Assembly: GCA_947461435.1 (NCBI GenBank)
Contig: CANHLE010000008.1
Coordinates: 1 to 64,000 of the forward strand
Source of the DNA: Paracoccaceae bacterium
GTDB lineage: Bacteria; Pseudomonadota; Alphaproteobacteria; Rhodobacterales; Rhodobacteraceae
Direction: 5' to 3'
Length of the DNA: 64,000 nucleotides
Each line of letters opens with the position of its first letter. Position 1 is the stretch's first letter. Below the pieces are notes generated by a model. It did not search any database and had not been told where the DNA came from. It saw only the letters and a list, made by a program, of their open reading frames with translations. A program made the position numbers and the translations under genes. Shown in pieces: positions 47,000 through 56,071 of this stretch.

Positions 47000-49105
47000 A
47001 TGTTTGGTGCGACGGTGGATGTGACAGAGGCGCTTGTTGGGGCGATCGACCTTGAAGGCGTTGACCCCTATGAAAACTGGGAAAAGACCACACGCCCGGC
47101 GGGCGCCGCCGTCTCTCCGTTATGGCAACCAGTATATGTAGAACTTTTGGCCGATGCGGGCGGCGGACTTGCCGAAGCGGCGGCAACGCTGCTGGCGCAA
47201 ATTTCCGCCTCTCGGGAAATCGCGGTCGACGAAACCACGCATGACATGTTGCGGTCTGTCGCATCCGGTTCCGCCCCGCGTTTGGCCGATCGCCGGTTCT
47301 TCTTTTTTCGGCCAGAGGCGGTGGCGCATCGGGCCAGTCTGGCCGCCGGGGCGGCGATTCCGGTTAAACTTTTGCACGTCGGTCCCGCGATGCCGACAGC
47401 CTTTGTGACAGATGTGGGCGCGCTGTCGGCGCCATTGGGTGCGATGGGGCAGGGGGTCGCCTCCACGGTGATCACAGGCGTGATTGATGACGTGATGGGC
47501 TTTGCCAACGAGCGGTTCCGCAAGTCACCCGACAGCACCCGGATCGAAAGGTTCTGGATGCAAGGCATGCCCGTCATCTCGGCCGGCCGGGCGGTTATCG
47601 GCGGCGAGATTGACCGCGCCGGGATCGACCGCTTGCTGCAAAGTCAAAAAGAAGAAGGGCTGGTTTATGATCGGCTTTTTCCAAAGGGCGTTTATGTGAT
47701 CAAGCGGGCCCCGAGGGGAGAGCTGGGGTTGACCCCTTATGAATCCTTGAATGCACGGCCCTTTGCCCTTGCCCAAACACATGGCACCCAAGTGATGGAT
47801 CTGGCCGCAGGTTGGCCCATGGGCAGCGCCCCTGCAGACCGGCCGATCATGGCTGTGGAATTGCCGCAGCTGGCCACGCTGGAGACATGGGGCGCGCGGC
47901 TTGATTTGTTCATCCTTCTGGGCTTGCAGCGGCTGTTTTATTGGGCCGATCGCTGGGCCGAGAATGGCCAGATCAAGCGGGCCCCTTTGGTTGTGAATAT
48001 CAGCTATGGTGTTCTGGCGGGGCCAAAAGACGGCAGTGGGCATATGGAATCCGAAATTGCCCGCATGGTCGCCGCCCGCAATGCCGAAGGCGTGCCAACC
48101 TTCGTTGTCTTGCCGGCCGGCAACGGGTTCCGAGACAATTGTCATGCCGAGTTTGATCTTGCCCCCGGCGACACCAAAGAGGTGACCCTGCGGCTTCAGC
48201 CCGATGATCAATCTGTCAGTTTTGTTGAACTTTGGCTGGATAGCCATGACCGGGCACGGCTTTCCATCCTGCCGCCGCAAGGTACAAGGTTTGAGCGGTT
48301 GATCCTGCCATCAGACAGCATTTACGACTGGCAAGGCAGCGTTGGGGGCGGGCTGACCTTTCCCATGGCGCGGGTCTATGTCCGGCCCTATCCGGCGACA
48401 ACCGATGGACAAAACGGCCGGACGCGCGTGACCATCGCCTTCTTGCCAAGTCAAAATCACGAAGTGCCGCATCAGGTGGTTCCTGCGGGTGCCTATACCC
48501 TGTCTTTGATGAACGATTCCGCCCGGCCTCTTGGCGTGCAAATCGAAATGCAGCGCGATGAGACGCCCCCAAGTTTTCCGGCTTGGGGCCGTCAGGCCTA
48601 TCTGGATCATGCCTTGGCCCATGGGTGGGATCCGCAAAAGGCAGATTATTCTGCTCCCGAATCCGGCTGTGCGGTCACCCGAAAGGGAACCCTGTCCGGC
48701 TATGCGACCCACAGAACCCCGGGCGTTATCGTGGTCGGGGCGGGTTTCGATCGGGACGCTTTGGCACAGGCCGCGCTTTATTCGGGGTCCGGCCCCACCC
48801 CAGGCCGGGCGCGGCCAGATGTGTCGGTGGTGGCGGAAGAGACAAGGGTTCATGCCGGCGTTATGGCCGCCGCAACCCTTTCTGGCGGTGTGACGCTGTT
48901 TTCCGGAACATCAAACGCGGCGCCGCAAGTGACGCGCGCCCTTGTCGGCGCTTTGGCGGGCAGTCCGGGAATAACGGCGACAAATCTGGCGATGGCCGAT
49001 CTTCCAGACGGCAGGCTTATGCCTGGCCCGGATGATCAGTTGGGCCCGGTCATGCTGCCCTATCGTCTGCAACAGGGCCGCCCATCCCGCCGAATGCGCT
49101 CTTGA
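47000..49105 (+). CDS. Subtilisin-like (S8) serine protease, atypical
   Basis: A ~701-residue protein. The S8 catalytic triad can be read: Asp in VITGVIDDVMGFANERFR, His in THGTQVMDLAAG, and Ser in LFSGTSNAAPQVTRALVG; the oxyanion Asn is in VLPAGNGF. A ~150-residue N-terminal part has no signal peptide. An insert between the Asn and Ser regions is beta-rich. The 'GTSNAAP' motif is a normal variant of GTSMAAP. ATG 47000 has GGGAG six bases upstream; a TTG start 23 codons earlier is possible. With no visible export signal it is cytosolic, or uses another route. It is convergent with the PAP2-type gene and near a SARP-type regulator; a shared pathway is possible. Confidence 0.82.
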   Translation: MFGATVDVTEALVGAIDLEGVDPYENWEKTTRPAGAAVSPLWQPVYVELLADAGGGLAEAAATLLAQISASREIAVDETTHDMLRSVASGSAPRLADRRFFFFRPEAVAHRASLAAGAAIPVKLLHVGPAMPTAFVTDVGALSAPLGAMGQGVASTVITGVIDDVMGFANERFRKSPDSTRIERFWMQGMPVISAGRAVIGGEIDRAGIDRLLQSQKEEGLVYDRLFPKGVYVIKRAPRGELGLTPYESLNARPFALAQTHGTQVMDLAAGWPMGSAPADRPIMAVELPQLATLETWGARLDLFILLGLQRLFYWADRWAENGQIKRAPLVVNISYGVLAGPKDGSGHMESEIARMVAARNAEGVPTFVVLPAGNGFRDNCHAEFDLAPGDTKEVTLRLQPDDQSVSFVELWLDSHDRARLSILPPQGTRFERLILPSDSIYDWQGSVGGGLTFPMARVYVRPYPATTDGQNGRTRVTIAFLPSQNHEVPHQVVPAGAYTLSLMNDSARPLGVQIEMQRDETPPSFPAWGRQAYLDHALAHGWDPQKADYSAPESGCAVTRKGTLSGYATHRTPGVIVVGAGFDRDALAQAALYSGSGPTPGRARPDVSVVAEETRVHAGVMAAATLSGGVTLFSGTSNAAPQVTRALVGALAGSPGITATNLAMADLPDGRLMPGPDDQLGPVMLPYRLQQGRPSRRMRS

Positions 49106-49149
49106 TCGGCGCAAGCCGGCGAAATCCGGGCTTTTCGCGACCTTGGCTG

Positions 49150-50265
49150 TTACCACCATTCCTTTTGGGCCATGGCCCAAAAGGTGCCGAAAATTGACGT
49201 TTCGGGACGCGCCTGCGCGGGCAGCGCAATGTCATTCGGCAAAGCCGTGCCCAGCCAATCCAAGGTGAAATCGCCATCGATCTGGAAATCGGTCACCTCG
49301 GCCACATTGACCATCGCGCGGAAGGGGCCCGCTGCAGGGGTGGGGTCAACCCCGAAGGCCAGACCGTAAACATATTCTCCCAGCAGGCAGCCCATCAGCG
49401 CGCCGGCGGCAGAATCTATGGGAAAATGCACGCCCGCCACCGTACGGTTGGACGCAATGCGATGCGCCAGCCGATACAGCTGAGCGGAGCGCGACACACC
49501 GTCTTTTGGGCCCTTTCCCGTCATCAAGCGATGAAGGATCGTCGCAGTCAGAAAAGCCTCGGTCGAATGGCCCGAAGGAAAGGCCGAATGGTCCGGCGTT
49601 TGCACGATGGGTTGAACTTCGCGCGAAAAATCAATCGGGCGCGGCATGCGGCAAAGATGTTTAACCTTCAGTTCCACATGAATGGCCAATCGCACGGCCG
49701 CTTCCACAATTTCAAGGCTGCGCAAACGGCGCTGGTCATCCAGAAAGGCGACGGCGCCGAAATACGACAAGATATCGTCTTGCTGGGTGCTGATCTCGGC
49801 CAACCGGTCATCGCGCAGATCCGCATAGGTGCGCAACCATTTCAGTTGCCGTTCCATTTGGGTCAAACTCGGGCGTTGAATTTCAAGAAAAGGCGCGCCC
49901 GCCCCCTGCGTGTGAAGCCTTGCAAGCCCGTCTTTGGGTGCGCCGCCCGGATCGCGATCATACCCAACCTTTATGCCTTCAACCAACTCATGATCCAGCA
50001 TCAAGGCGCGGGTGCTCAGGCGAAGGTAGGTGATCTCGCTTGGGGCGGTGCCAAAACCGCTTGCCACGGTCGTGGCCGGGTCTTTTGCGCCGTTCCAATA
50101 TCCGGCAATCCCATCTCTGGAGGACATCAAACCAGAGGACAGCAGCGACGAATCTTCGCCCCCCGCATGATCCAGCATCGGCGATCCCCCAGAGCGCCCT
50201 GATCTTCCTGAACGTCCTGACCGCCCCGATCTTCCTGACCGCCCTGATCTGCCTTCAGCACTCAT
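49150..50265 (-). CDS. PAP2 / vanadium haloperoxidase-like protein with an N-terminal GRS repeat
   Basis: A 371-residue protein. The C-terminal half carries the full phosphatase/haloperoxidase pattern: KxxxxxxRP in KHLCRMPRP, PSGHS in SAFPSGHSTEAF, and RxxxxxH in NRTVAGVHFPIDS. These three sites bind phosphate or vanadate. The long helical N-half favours the vanadium-dependent haloperoxidase branch over lipid phosphatases; no membrane spans are evident. Residues 5-27 are (Gly-Arg-Ser) repeated seven times. ATG 50265 has GGAGAG upstream. Which reaction it performs cannot be told by sequence. It is divergent from the regulator gene (173 bp). Confidence 0.8.
   Translation of the reverse strand: MSAEGRSGRSGRSGRSGRSGRSGRSGGSPMLDHAGGEDSSLLSSGLMSSRDGIAGYWNGAKDPATTVASGFGTAPSEITYLRLSTRALMLDHELVEGIKVGYDRDPGGAPKDGLARLHTQGAGAPFLEIQRPSLTQMERQLKWLRTYADLRDDRLAEISTQQDDILSYFGAVAFLDDQRRLRSLEIVEAAVRLAIHVELKVKHLCRMPRPIDFSREVQPIVQTPDHSAFPSGHSTEAFLTATILHRLMTGKGPKDGVSRSAQLYRLAHRIASNRTVAGVHFPIDSAAGALMGCLLGEYVYGLAFGVDPTPAAGPFRAMVNVAEVTDFQIDGDFTLDWLGTALPNDIALPAQARPETSIFGTFWAMAQKEWW
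50185..50253 (-). repeat. Degenerate 9-bp tandem repeat encoding (Gly-Arg-Ser)n
   Basis: Seven to eight units of a 9-bp motif (consensus on the coding strand GGN-CGN/AGA-TCN) code for a GRSGRS run in the PAP2-type protein. Units differ at third positions, so the repeat is old or selected at protein level rather than a fresh slippage product. Length is a multiple of three, so changes in unit number would keep the frame. Confidence 0.85.
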
Positions 50266-50438
50266 CAAATCTCTCCGCTTTATACCCCTTCAGGTAGACT
50301 TAGAGAATCTTGTTGGTCAACCATGACGTGATGGGATAATAGTTAATTTACGGTCCATTCACGTTTGTATTTTGGTGCTTGATCTGGGCCCGACGAAGGA
50401 ATGCGTTATTTCACCATAGGCTGTAATTGAGGTGAAAA

Positions 50439-52067
50439 GTGAGTGGTGCGGCAGAGCAAGGTGCGGGGCGGGTCAGAGTTTTTCTGACAGGAAGTTTCCG
50501 GGTGGAAACGTCTGATGGCCGCGATTTGACACCCAAATCAGCCAAAAACTGCGGTCTTCTGGCGCTTTTGGCATCCCATACCCAATCCAGACGATCCCGG
50601 TCGTGGTTGCAATCTCGGCTTTGGAGCGATCGTGGGCGCGAGCAGGCTTCGGCCAGTTTGCGCCAGGCGCTTAGTCAACTCAAACGGGGTTTGGGGGATC
50701 ACGGCGCCTTGTTGATCATCAGCCGTGCCTTTGTCGCCTTGAACCGGGATTTGATTGATGTGGTGCGCGACCCTGCAGCCGAATTTCTGGAAGGACTTGA
50801 TCTGCGCGATACCGCGTTTGAAGATTGGGTCCGATCCGAGCGGCGTTTGCAAAACGCCTCGGCCGCTGACCCGCAAGCAGAGGCCGCGCCAAGCCTTGAT
50901 CTTCCGCATTTGCTGCGGTCCGATCTGATCCGAAACGTCTTTGTTCAGGCCGTCACGCTGGTTCCGGGCCCAGAACGCCTTTTTGAAGACCTGTTTATCG
51001 ATTGCTTTGAACGATGGGTGTCCGAAGCCCTGATTTGCCAAGTTCACCGGCGCGCGCCCGACGGCCCTTCGGGCAATCCGATTGTGGTGGGCGTTCAAGC
51101 CTATCCTGCGGGGGGCCGGGGCTTTGGCCTGCGGATTTCCATGGAAGAGGCGAAAACAAAGCGCTCCCTTTGGTCGGGACGCAAGGTGATAGAGGCCCAC
51201 GGCGCCCCTCCGGTGGACCATGTGGAATTCCTGTCCTTGGTGCACGAAGCGACCGAGGCCTTGGCAGACAGTCTGGTGGTGCGTTTGCAGCGCAACATGG
51301 GCGACGCGGATGCCGCGATCTTGGGGCGAATGTCCCTGCACAAGATCTTTTCGATGAATGTCGACGAGGTTGAACACGCTGACCATCTTTTGCAGCGCGC
51401 GTTTGATCTGGATCCCCGGGCGATCTTTTTGTCGTGGCGCGGGCAGCTTCGGATTATCCAGCAGATGGAACGTCATTCCGGCAACACCGCCGAAAGACGC
51501 GAGGAAATTGACCGCCTGACGCGCGAGGCGATCCGGTTGGAGCCCACAAATTCGATGGTGCTGTCGGTCGCCGCGAATGCGCAACTGTTGATCGAGGACG
51601 ATGTTCACGCAGGGTTGGAACTGGCGCGCCGGGCCGTATCCCAAAACCCGGCCAATCCCTTTGCCTGGGATGCGATGTCCATCGGGCTGGCCATGTCGGG
51701 CAAACAACAAGAGGCCCATGTGCACCAATTGCGCGCCTTTGCCATTTCGCAAAAATCACCGATCCGCCACTTTTGGGATATGGGCGCCTGCCTGACGTCG
51801 GTGGCGACAGGCAAGTTCGATCAGGCGCGAAAGTTGGCTCACAATGCCTCGGTCATGGTGCCGGATTTCCGCCCGCCCTTGCGGTATATGGCGGCGTTGG
51901 ATGCTGTTGCAGGCGATACGAAGGCCGCGCTGCAATCTGTTGAAAAGCTGCGCAAACTTGAACCCGATTTCAGTTTGAAGAAGATGGTCCAAGATGAAGA
52001 TTATCCCGTGGCCGGGCTGCGGCGGGCCGGGATCTTGTCCAAGGACAAGTTGAACGATCTGACCTGA
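50439..52067 (+). CDS. SARP/BTAD-type transcriptional regulator with TPR region
   Basis: A 542-residue protein. The N-terminal ~85 residues resemble the OmpR-type winged helix of SARP regulators (RVFLTGSFRVETSDGRDLTPKSAKNCGLLALLA ... SRLWSDRGREQASASLRQALSQL). A BTAD-like helical part follows, and the C-terminal third reads as TPRs (LELARRAVSQNPANPFAWDAMSIGLAMSGKQQEAH). Such proteins switch on nearby genes. Its target may be the divergent PAP2-type gene. No catalytic domain is seen between. GTG start with GAGGTGA 4-5 bases upstream. tRNA-Gln follows on the opposite strand. Confidence 0.8.
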   Translation: MSGAAEQGAGRVRVFLTGSFRVETSDGRDLTPKSAKNCGLLALLASHTQSRRSRSWLQSRLWSDRGREQASASLRQALSQLKRGLGDHGALLIISRAFVALNRDLIDVVRDPAAEFLEGLDLRDTAFEDWVRSERRLQNASAADPQAEAAPSLDLPHLLRSDLIRNVFVQAVTLVPGPERLFEDLFIDCFERWVSEALICQVHRRAPDGPSGNPIVVGVQAYPAGGRGFGLRISMEEAKTKRSLWSGRKVIEAHGAPPVDHVEFLSLVHEATEALADSLVVRLQRNMGDADAAILGRMSLHKIFSMNVDEVEHADHLLQRAFDLDPRAIFLSWRGQLRIIQQMERHSGNTAERREEIDRLTREAIRLEPTNSMVLSVAANAQLLIEDDVHAGLELARRAVSQNPANPFAWDAMSIGLAMSGKQQEAHVHQLRAFAISQKSPIRHFWDMGACLTSVATGKFDQARKLAHNASVMVPDFRPPLRYMAALDAVAGDTKAALQSVEKLRKLEPDFSLKKMVQDEDYPVAGLRRAGILSKDKLNDLT

Positions 52068-52102
52068 TCGAACGCTGCCTTCATCTGGACTGACCGTAAG
52101 GT

Positions 52103-52177
52103 TGGCTGGGGCGCTAGGATTCGAACCTAGGTATGTCGGTACCAAAAACCGATGCCTTACCGCTTGGCGACGCCCCA
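52103..52177 (-). tRNA. tRNA-Gln (anticodon UUG), CCA encoded
   Basis: The minus strand gives a complete 75-nt tRNA: acceptor TGGGGCG/CGCCCCA, D-arm GCCAAGCGGTAAGGC, anticodon stem TCGGT/ACCGA with loop TTTTGGT (anticodon TTG), T-arm CCTAGGTTCGAATCCTAGG-like, and encoded CCA. The weak first pair U1-A72 is typical of tRNA-Gln. No duplicated fragment was seen nearby. Confidence 0.97.
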
Positions 52178-52291
52178 ACCGTGCGGCGGTGTTTAGCCGC
52201 GTCCCATCAGGGCTGCAAGGGGGTAAAGCGGTCTGACGGCTGAAAATTTCCACGACCTTGCAGCAGGCGGCGTGACCGGGTAGGCAGACGC

Positions 52292-53470
52292 ATGGCGACA
52301 TGGGATGTTCTGGTCTTGGGGGCGGGCGCGGCGGGTCTTTTGGCCGCGATCGAGGCTGCCCGCCGCGGACGGCGTGTTTTGGTCATAGACCATGCCAAAG
52401 CCGCAGCCGAGAAGATCCGCATCTCGGGCGGGGGGCGGTGCAACTTTACAAATCTTGGGATCACCGCCGACAAATTTCTGGGGAAAAACCCGCGGTTTGC
52501 CTTGTCTGCGCTGAAACGGTTTACGCAGTGGGACTTTATCGCAAGGGTGGATCAGGCGGGGATTGCCTGGCACGAAAAGACGTTGGGCCAATTGTTTTGC
52601 GATGGCAAGGCAACGCAGATCATCGACATGCTTCTGGCCGATCTTCGGGCGGCTGGGGCGGAGTTGTGGTTGGAATGTTCCTTGGGATCTGTGGTCAAGG
52701 GGGCCCAAGGCTTTGACGTTGAAACCACGCGGGGCGTTCAGCGCGCGCTGTCTGTCATTGTCGCGACGGGCGGCAAATCCATCCCGAAAATGGGGGCGAC
52801 GGGATACGGATACAAGGTTGCGGAACAGTTTGGGTTGCCCTTGACCGAAACGCGGCCTGCCTTGGTTCCCCTGACCTTTGCACAGCAGGAATTGGATTGG
52901 ATCGGCACCTTGGCGGGGGTGTCGGTGCCAGCGCGCGTGCAAGGCGGCGGCAAGACCTTTGAGGAATCCGTTCTGTTCACCCATCGCGGGATGTCAGGAC
53001 CTGCGATCTTGCAAGTGTCCAGCTATTGGCGTGAGGGGCAAGAGATTTCTGTCGCGCTGTGCCCGGCCGCCAAGGCCAGCGACGTTCTGCGTCAGGCCAA
53101 GAACTCTTCGGGCCGATCCGCCTTGCGCACGGCCCTGTCGGCGCTCGTGCCCGAAAAGCTGGCCCGGCATCTGGAAGAGATCAGCGGCCTGACCGCCCCA
53201 ATGGCGCAGATAAGCCAAGCAGAATTGGACCGCATTGTGCGTCTTTTGGGCGATTGGCGGCTGACGCCTGTCGGCTCGGAAGGGTACCGCACCGCAGAGG
53301 TCACCTTGGGCGGGGTGGATACCGAGGCTTTGGATGCCCGAACCATGGAAGCCAAGTCCGTTCCGGGCCTTTATTTTGTGGGCGAAGTTGTGGACATCAC
53401 GGGCTGGCTTGGCGGATACAATTTCCAATGGGCCTGGTCTTCGGGGTGGGCGGCGGGGCAGGTGGCCTGA
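52292..53470 (+). CDS. HI0933/BaiN-family flavoprotein
   Basis: A 392-residue FAD-dependent protein of the YhiN/HI0933 family. The N-terminal FAD site is VLVLGAGAAGLLAAIEAARRG; family motifs are RISGGGRCNFTN and the C-terminal VGEVVDITGWLGGYNFQWAWSSG. The middle domain includes TGGKSIPKMGATGYGYKVAEQFG. Some members are described as aminoacetone or bile-acid-related oxidoreductases; the substrate here is unknown. It is the only plus-strand gene in this block, ending in a hairpin and convergent with kdsA. Confidence 0.9.
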   Translation: MATWDVLVLGAGAAGLLAAIEAARRGRRVLVIDHAKAAAEKIRISGGGRCNFTNLGITADKFLGKNPRFALSALKRFTQWDFIARVDQAGIAWHEKTLGQLFCDGKATQIIDMLLADLRAAGAELWLECSLGSVVKGAQGFDVETTRGVQRALSVIVATGGKSIPKMGATGYGYKVAEQFGLPLTETRPALVPLTFAQQELDWIGTLAGVSVPARVQGGGKTFEESVLFTHRGMSGPAILQVSSYWREGQEISVALCPAAKASDVLRQAKNSSGRSALRTALSALVPEKLARHLEEISGLTAPMAQISQAELDRIVRLLGDWRLTPVGSEGYRTAEVTLGGVDTEALDARTMEAKSVPGLYFVGEVVDITGWLGGYNFQWAWSSGWAAGQVA

Positions 53471-53489
53471 TCCCCGACGTTGGGGATCA
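53468..53489. terminator. Hairpin between the flavoprotein gene and kdsA
   Basis: TGATCCCC and GGGGATCA form a perfect 8-bp stem around GACGTT; CGCCTTTTGCC follows. It starts within the flavoprotein stop codon. A modest terminator for the plus strand. Confidence 0.6.
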
Positions 53490-53507
53490 GCGCCTTTTGC
53501 CCAGTGG

Positions 53508-54338
53508 TCACACCCGCAACGGGTTGGCCTTTGCCAATCGGTCAAAGTCCATCAGACTGCTGACCAGATCTGCCATTTGGTTCAGCGGAATCATATTGGG
53601 GCCATCAGAGGGCGCTGTATCGGGCGCCTCATGGGTTTCGATGAACACACCTGCGATCCCGATTGCCACGGCGCAGCGCGCCATGACCGGCGCAAATTCG
53701 CGCTGTCCGCCCGACGAGGTGCCATTGCCGCCGGGCTGCTGAACCGAATGGGTGGCGTCCATGATCACCGGGTACCCCGTGCGCGCCATCGTGGGCAAAG
53801 ACCGCATGTCGGCCACCAGAGTATTATAGCCAAAAGACGCGCCGCGTTCGGTCAGCAAGATGCGGCTGTTGCCCGTGCTGGCCACCTTTTCGGCCACATT
53901 GGCCATGTCCCAGGGCGCCAGAAACTGACCCTTCTTGATATTCACCACCGCCCCGGTCTGCCCGGCCGCGATCAGCATGTCTGTTTGGCGGCACAAAAAT
54001 GCGGGGATCTGAATGATATCGACTATCTGCGCCGCCTCGCGCGCTTGGCCGATGTCATGCACATCGGTCAAAACCGGCAGACCCATGGATTTGATGGCAG
54101 CCAGAACCTTCAGGCCCGCCTCCATGCCCAAACCGCGTTTGCCCGTCAAAGAGGTCCGGTTGGCCTTGTCGTAGCTGGCTTTGAACACATATTGCGCGCC
54201 GGCGCTCCGACAGGCCTCGGCCATGGTGCCGGCGATCATCTGGGCATGGTCCAGTGATTCCAGTTGGCACGGCCCCGCGATGACCAGCAAAGGGCGATCG
54301 TTTCCGACGGTAAGACCGCCGATTTGCACGTCTTTCAT
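53508..54338 (-). CDS. kdsA: 3-deoxy-8-phosphooctulonate (Kdo-8-P) synthase
   Basis: A 276-residue TIM-barrel enzyme condensing PEP and arabinose-5-phosphate to Kdo-8-P for the LPS core and for Kdo-linked capsules. Motifs: LLVIAGPCQLESLDHA, FKASYDKANRTS, LTDVHD, and QIPAFLCRQTDM. ATG 54338 has an AGGA site just upstream; an in-frame ATG at 54350 would overlap the kpsE stop and has none. It is linked to kpsE and kpsT, which suggests that this copy serves capsule as much as LPS. Confidence 0.95.
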   Translation of the reverse strand: MKDVQIGGLTVGNDRPLLVIAGPCQLESLDHAQMIAGTMAEACRSAGAQYVFKASYDKANRTSLTGKRGLGMEAGLKVLAAIKSMGLPVLTDVHDIGQAREAAQIVDIIQIPAFLCRQTDMLIAAGQTGAVVNIKKGQFLAPWDMANVAEKVASTGNSRILLTERGASFGYNTLVADMRSLPTMARTGYPVIMDATHSVQQPGGNGTSSGGQREFAPVMARCAVAIGIAGVFIETHEAPDTAPSDGPNMIPLNQMADLVSSLMDFDRLAKANPLRV

Positions 54339-54346
54339 CACATTCC

Positions 54347-56071
54347 TCATGCTGAGACTTGTTCGCGCAGAATGGCGACAGTCATCGATATCATCAAATA
54401 GATGCCAAGGAAAATCATCAAGACAACAAGTGTGTCTTCAAAGGCGCGGGGATAGGCCGGATCATCGGGCGCCACCGGATTGACCGAGATGGTCAGATAG
54501 CGGGTTTGCCGATTGGCTTCGATGCGGGCGGTTTCCATGGCTTGCAAAGATTGGGCAAGCATCAATTGGCGCGTGGCCACATCGGCCTGCGCCACCAGAA
54601 GTTCAGACTGCACCTCCGCCAAAGACACCCCATCGGCCCCATCTTGCGTCATCTTGGCGCGCAATTGGGCAATTTCGGATTCCAAGGTGGCGATCCGGCG
54701 CTTGACCGGGTCCATCCGGGCCGCGTTGGGGCTTTTGTTGGATTCCATTTGGGCCAACGAAAGCTTGTCTTGCGTCAATTGGCTTTCCAGCGTTCCGATC
54801 TGCGTGGTGACAAGGCCAACTTCGACTTCGGACGACATGATCTTGAACCGCTCTTGCAGGTCAACCACCTTGCGCTGAGCGTCAAGCATCTTTTGTTCGG
54901 CCTCGTCATAGCTTTCCAGCGCGCCCGCCATCTGGTCTTCGCGCAGACGGTTTGTCATCTGATCCACCTGCTCTTCGGCATAGCTGAGCAAGGCCTTGGA
55001 ATACTGGACCGAGGTCTGAGGATCGGTTGTCGAAACCTCCATCTTCACGATACCCTCGCTTGGATCATACGAGATGCGGACATGGTCGCGGTACAAGGCG
55101 TATACGGTTGAGTTCGAAGCGCTTTCAGGAAGCCGTTGCAGGGTATCAACCGTCGGTTGGGAAAAATGGGCCCGCAAACCCACCTCGGCGTCCAACCGCT
55201 CCATGGCTTCTTGGCTTTGCAGGTATCCCTGCACGGCGATCGAATCCTTGGACGATCCCAAGGGAGAGCTGCTGAGCAATCCGCCAAGCCCGGCCGACGC
55301 GGCCGGATCTGCGGTTTGAATCTGAAATTCGGTTTTTGCCGCGTACATGGGCGTGGCGATGACGTAGTAATACCACCCCGCAAGCAGCGTTGGCAGGAAA
55401 ACAAAGATGGCCATCCGCACGGCCAAAAGCGCCAGACGCCGACGGCGGCGCTTGGCGATATCTTGCTGAATTCTGCCAACCTCGGCGATATGGGCCTGTT
55501 CGGCCCGCAGTTCGGTCGAGGGAACCTGAATCGGCTTGATCGTCTGTGGCAAACGCACGCCGTCGCCCTCGGAAACCGCCAAGGCGCGCGACGGCTTTGT
55601 GCCATCCGGCGGCGTTGGGGCATTGGCGGCAGGCAAGGGGGTCTGGGCCGACTGGGCTGTCAGTTGATCTTCAAAGCTGTCTTCGTCCTCTTCGCCTGCG
55701 ACCAATTCCATGACCGAGGATTTTTGCAAGGGATCAATCCCTGCCTTGCGCAAAAGGCGAACGGCATCAAAGTCAGAGGTGGCCGGCAGGCCGTGCTTTT
55801 GCGCCAAGCGCCGGGCCATGCGCAACTGACGGCCCGTCAAACCCTCACGGCGAATAGAATCCACCTCGGTGCCATGGGCAGCAGCAGGGGCCTTTTGGGC
55901 CGTGGGGAACTTTTCCGGACCAAATCCGTCATCTTCCGCTTGCGGTGCAAAGGGCATATCGGATGGCCCCCCGCTGGCGGCCACAGGCCGCATCGGAACC
56001 GGCCTTGGCAGGGGTTCGCGGGGTTCTGGGGGTCTGGTGCGGTACCGATTGACGCTAAGCTTGGTAGTCAT
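54347..56071 (-). CDS. kpsE: Capsule export inner-membrane protein KpsE-like
   Basis: A 574-residue polysaccharide co-polymerase/export protein (PCP-3, BexC/CtrB/KpsE). An ~190-residue cytoplasmic N-terminal extension, Pro-rich and charged, precedes the basic RRRRRLALLA. The first membrane span (LPTLLAGWYYYVIATPMYAA) is followed by the KpsE-type signature YAAKTEFQIQTAD. A coiled-coil periplasmic arm (residues ~370-500) and the last span (LVVLMIFLGIYLMISMTVAIL) follow. It should bridge the ABC exporter to the outer-membrane channel. The N-terminal extension is longer than in E. coli KpsE (~380 residues in all). It overlaps kpsT by 17 bases. Confidence 0.88.
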   Translation of the reverse strand: MTTKLSVNRYRTRPPEPREPLPRPVPMRPVAASGGPSDMPFAPQAEDDGFGPEKFPTAQKAPAAAHGTEVDSIRREGLTGRQLRMARRLAQKHGLPATSDFDAVRLLRKAGIDPLQKSSVMELVAGEEDEDSFEDQLTAQSAQTPLPAANAPTPPDGTKPSRALAVSEGDGVRLPQTIKPIQVPSTELRAEQAHIAEVGRIQQDIAKRRRRRLALLAVRMAIFVFLPTLLAGWYYYVIATPMYAAKTEFQIQTADPAASAGLGGLLSSSPLGSSKDSIAVQGYLQSQEAMERLDAEVGLRAHFSQPTVDTLQRLPESASNSTVYALYRDHVRISYDPSEGIVKMEVSTTDPQTSVQYSKALLSYAEEQVDQMTNRLREDQMAGALESYDEAEQKMLDAQRKVVDLQERFKIMSSEVEVGLVTTQIGTLESQLTQDKLSLAQMESNKSPNAARMDPVKRRIATLESEIAQLRAKMTQDGADGVSLAEVQSELLVAQADVATRQLMLAQSLQAMETARIEANRQTRYLTISVNPVAPDDPAYPRAFEDTLVVLMIFLGIYLMISMTVAILREQVSA

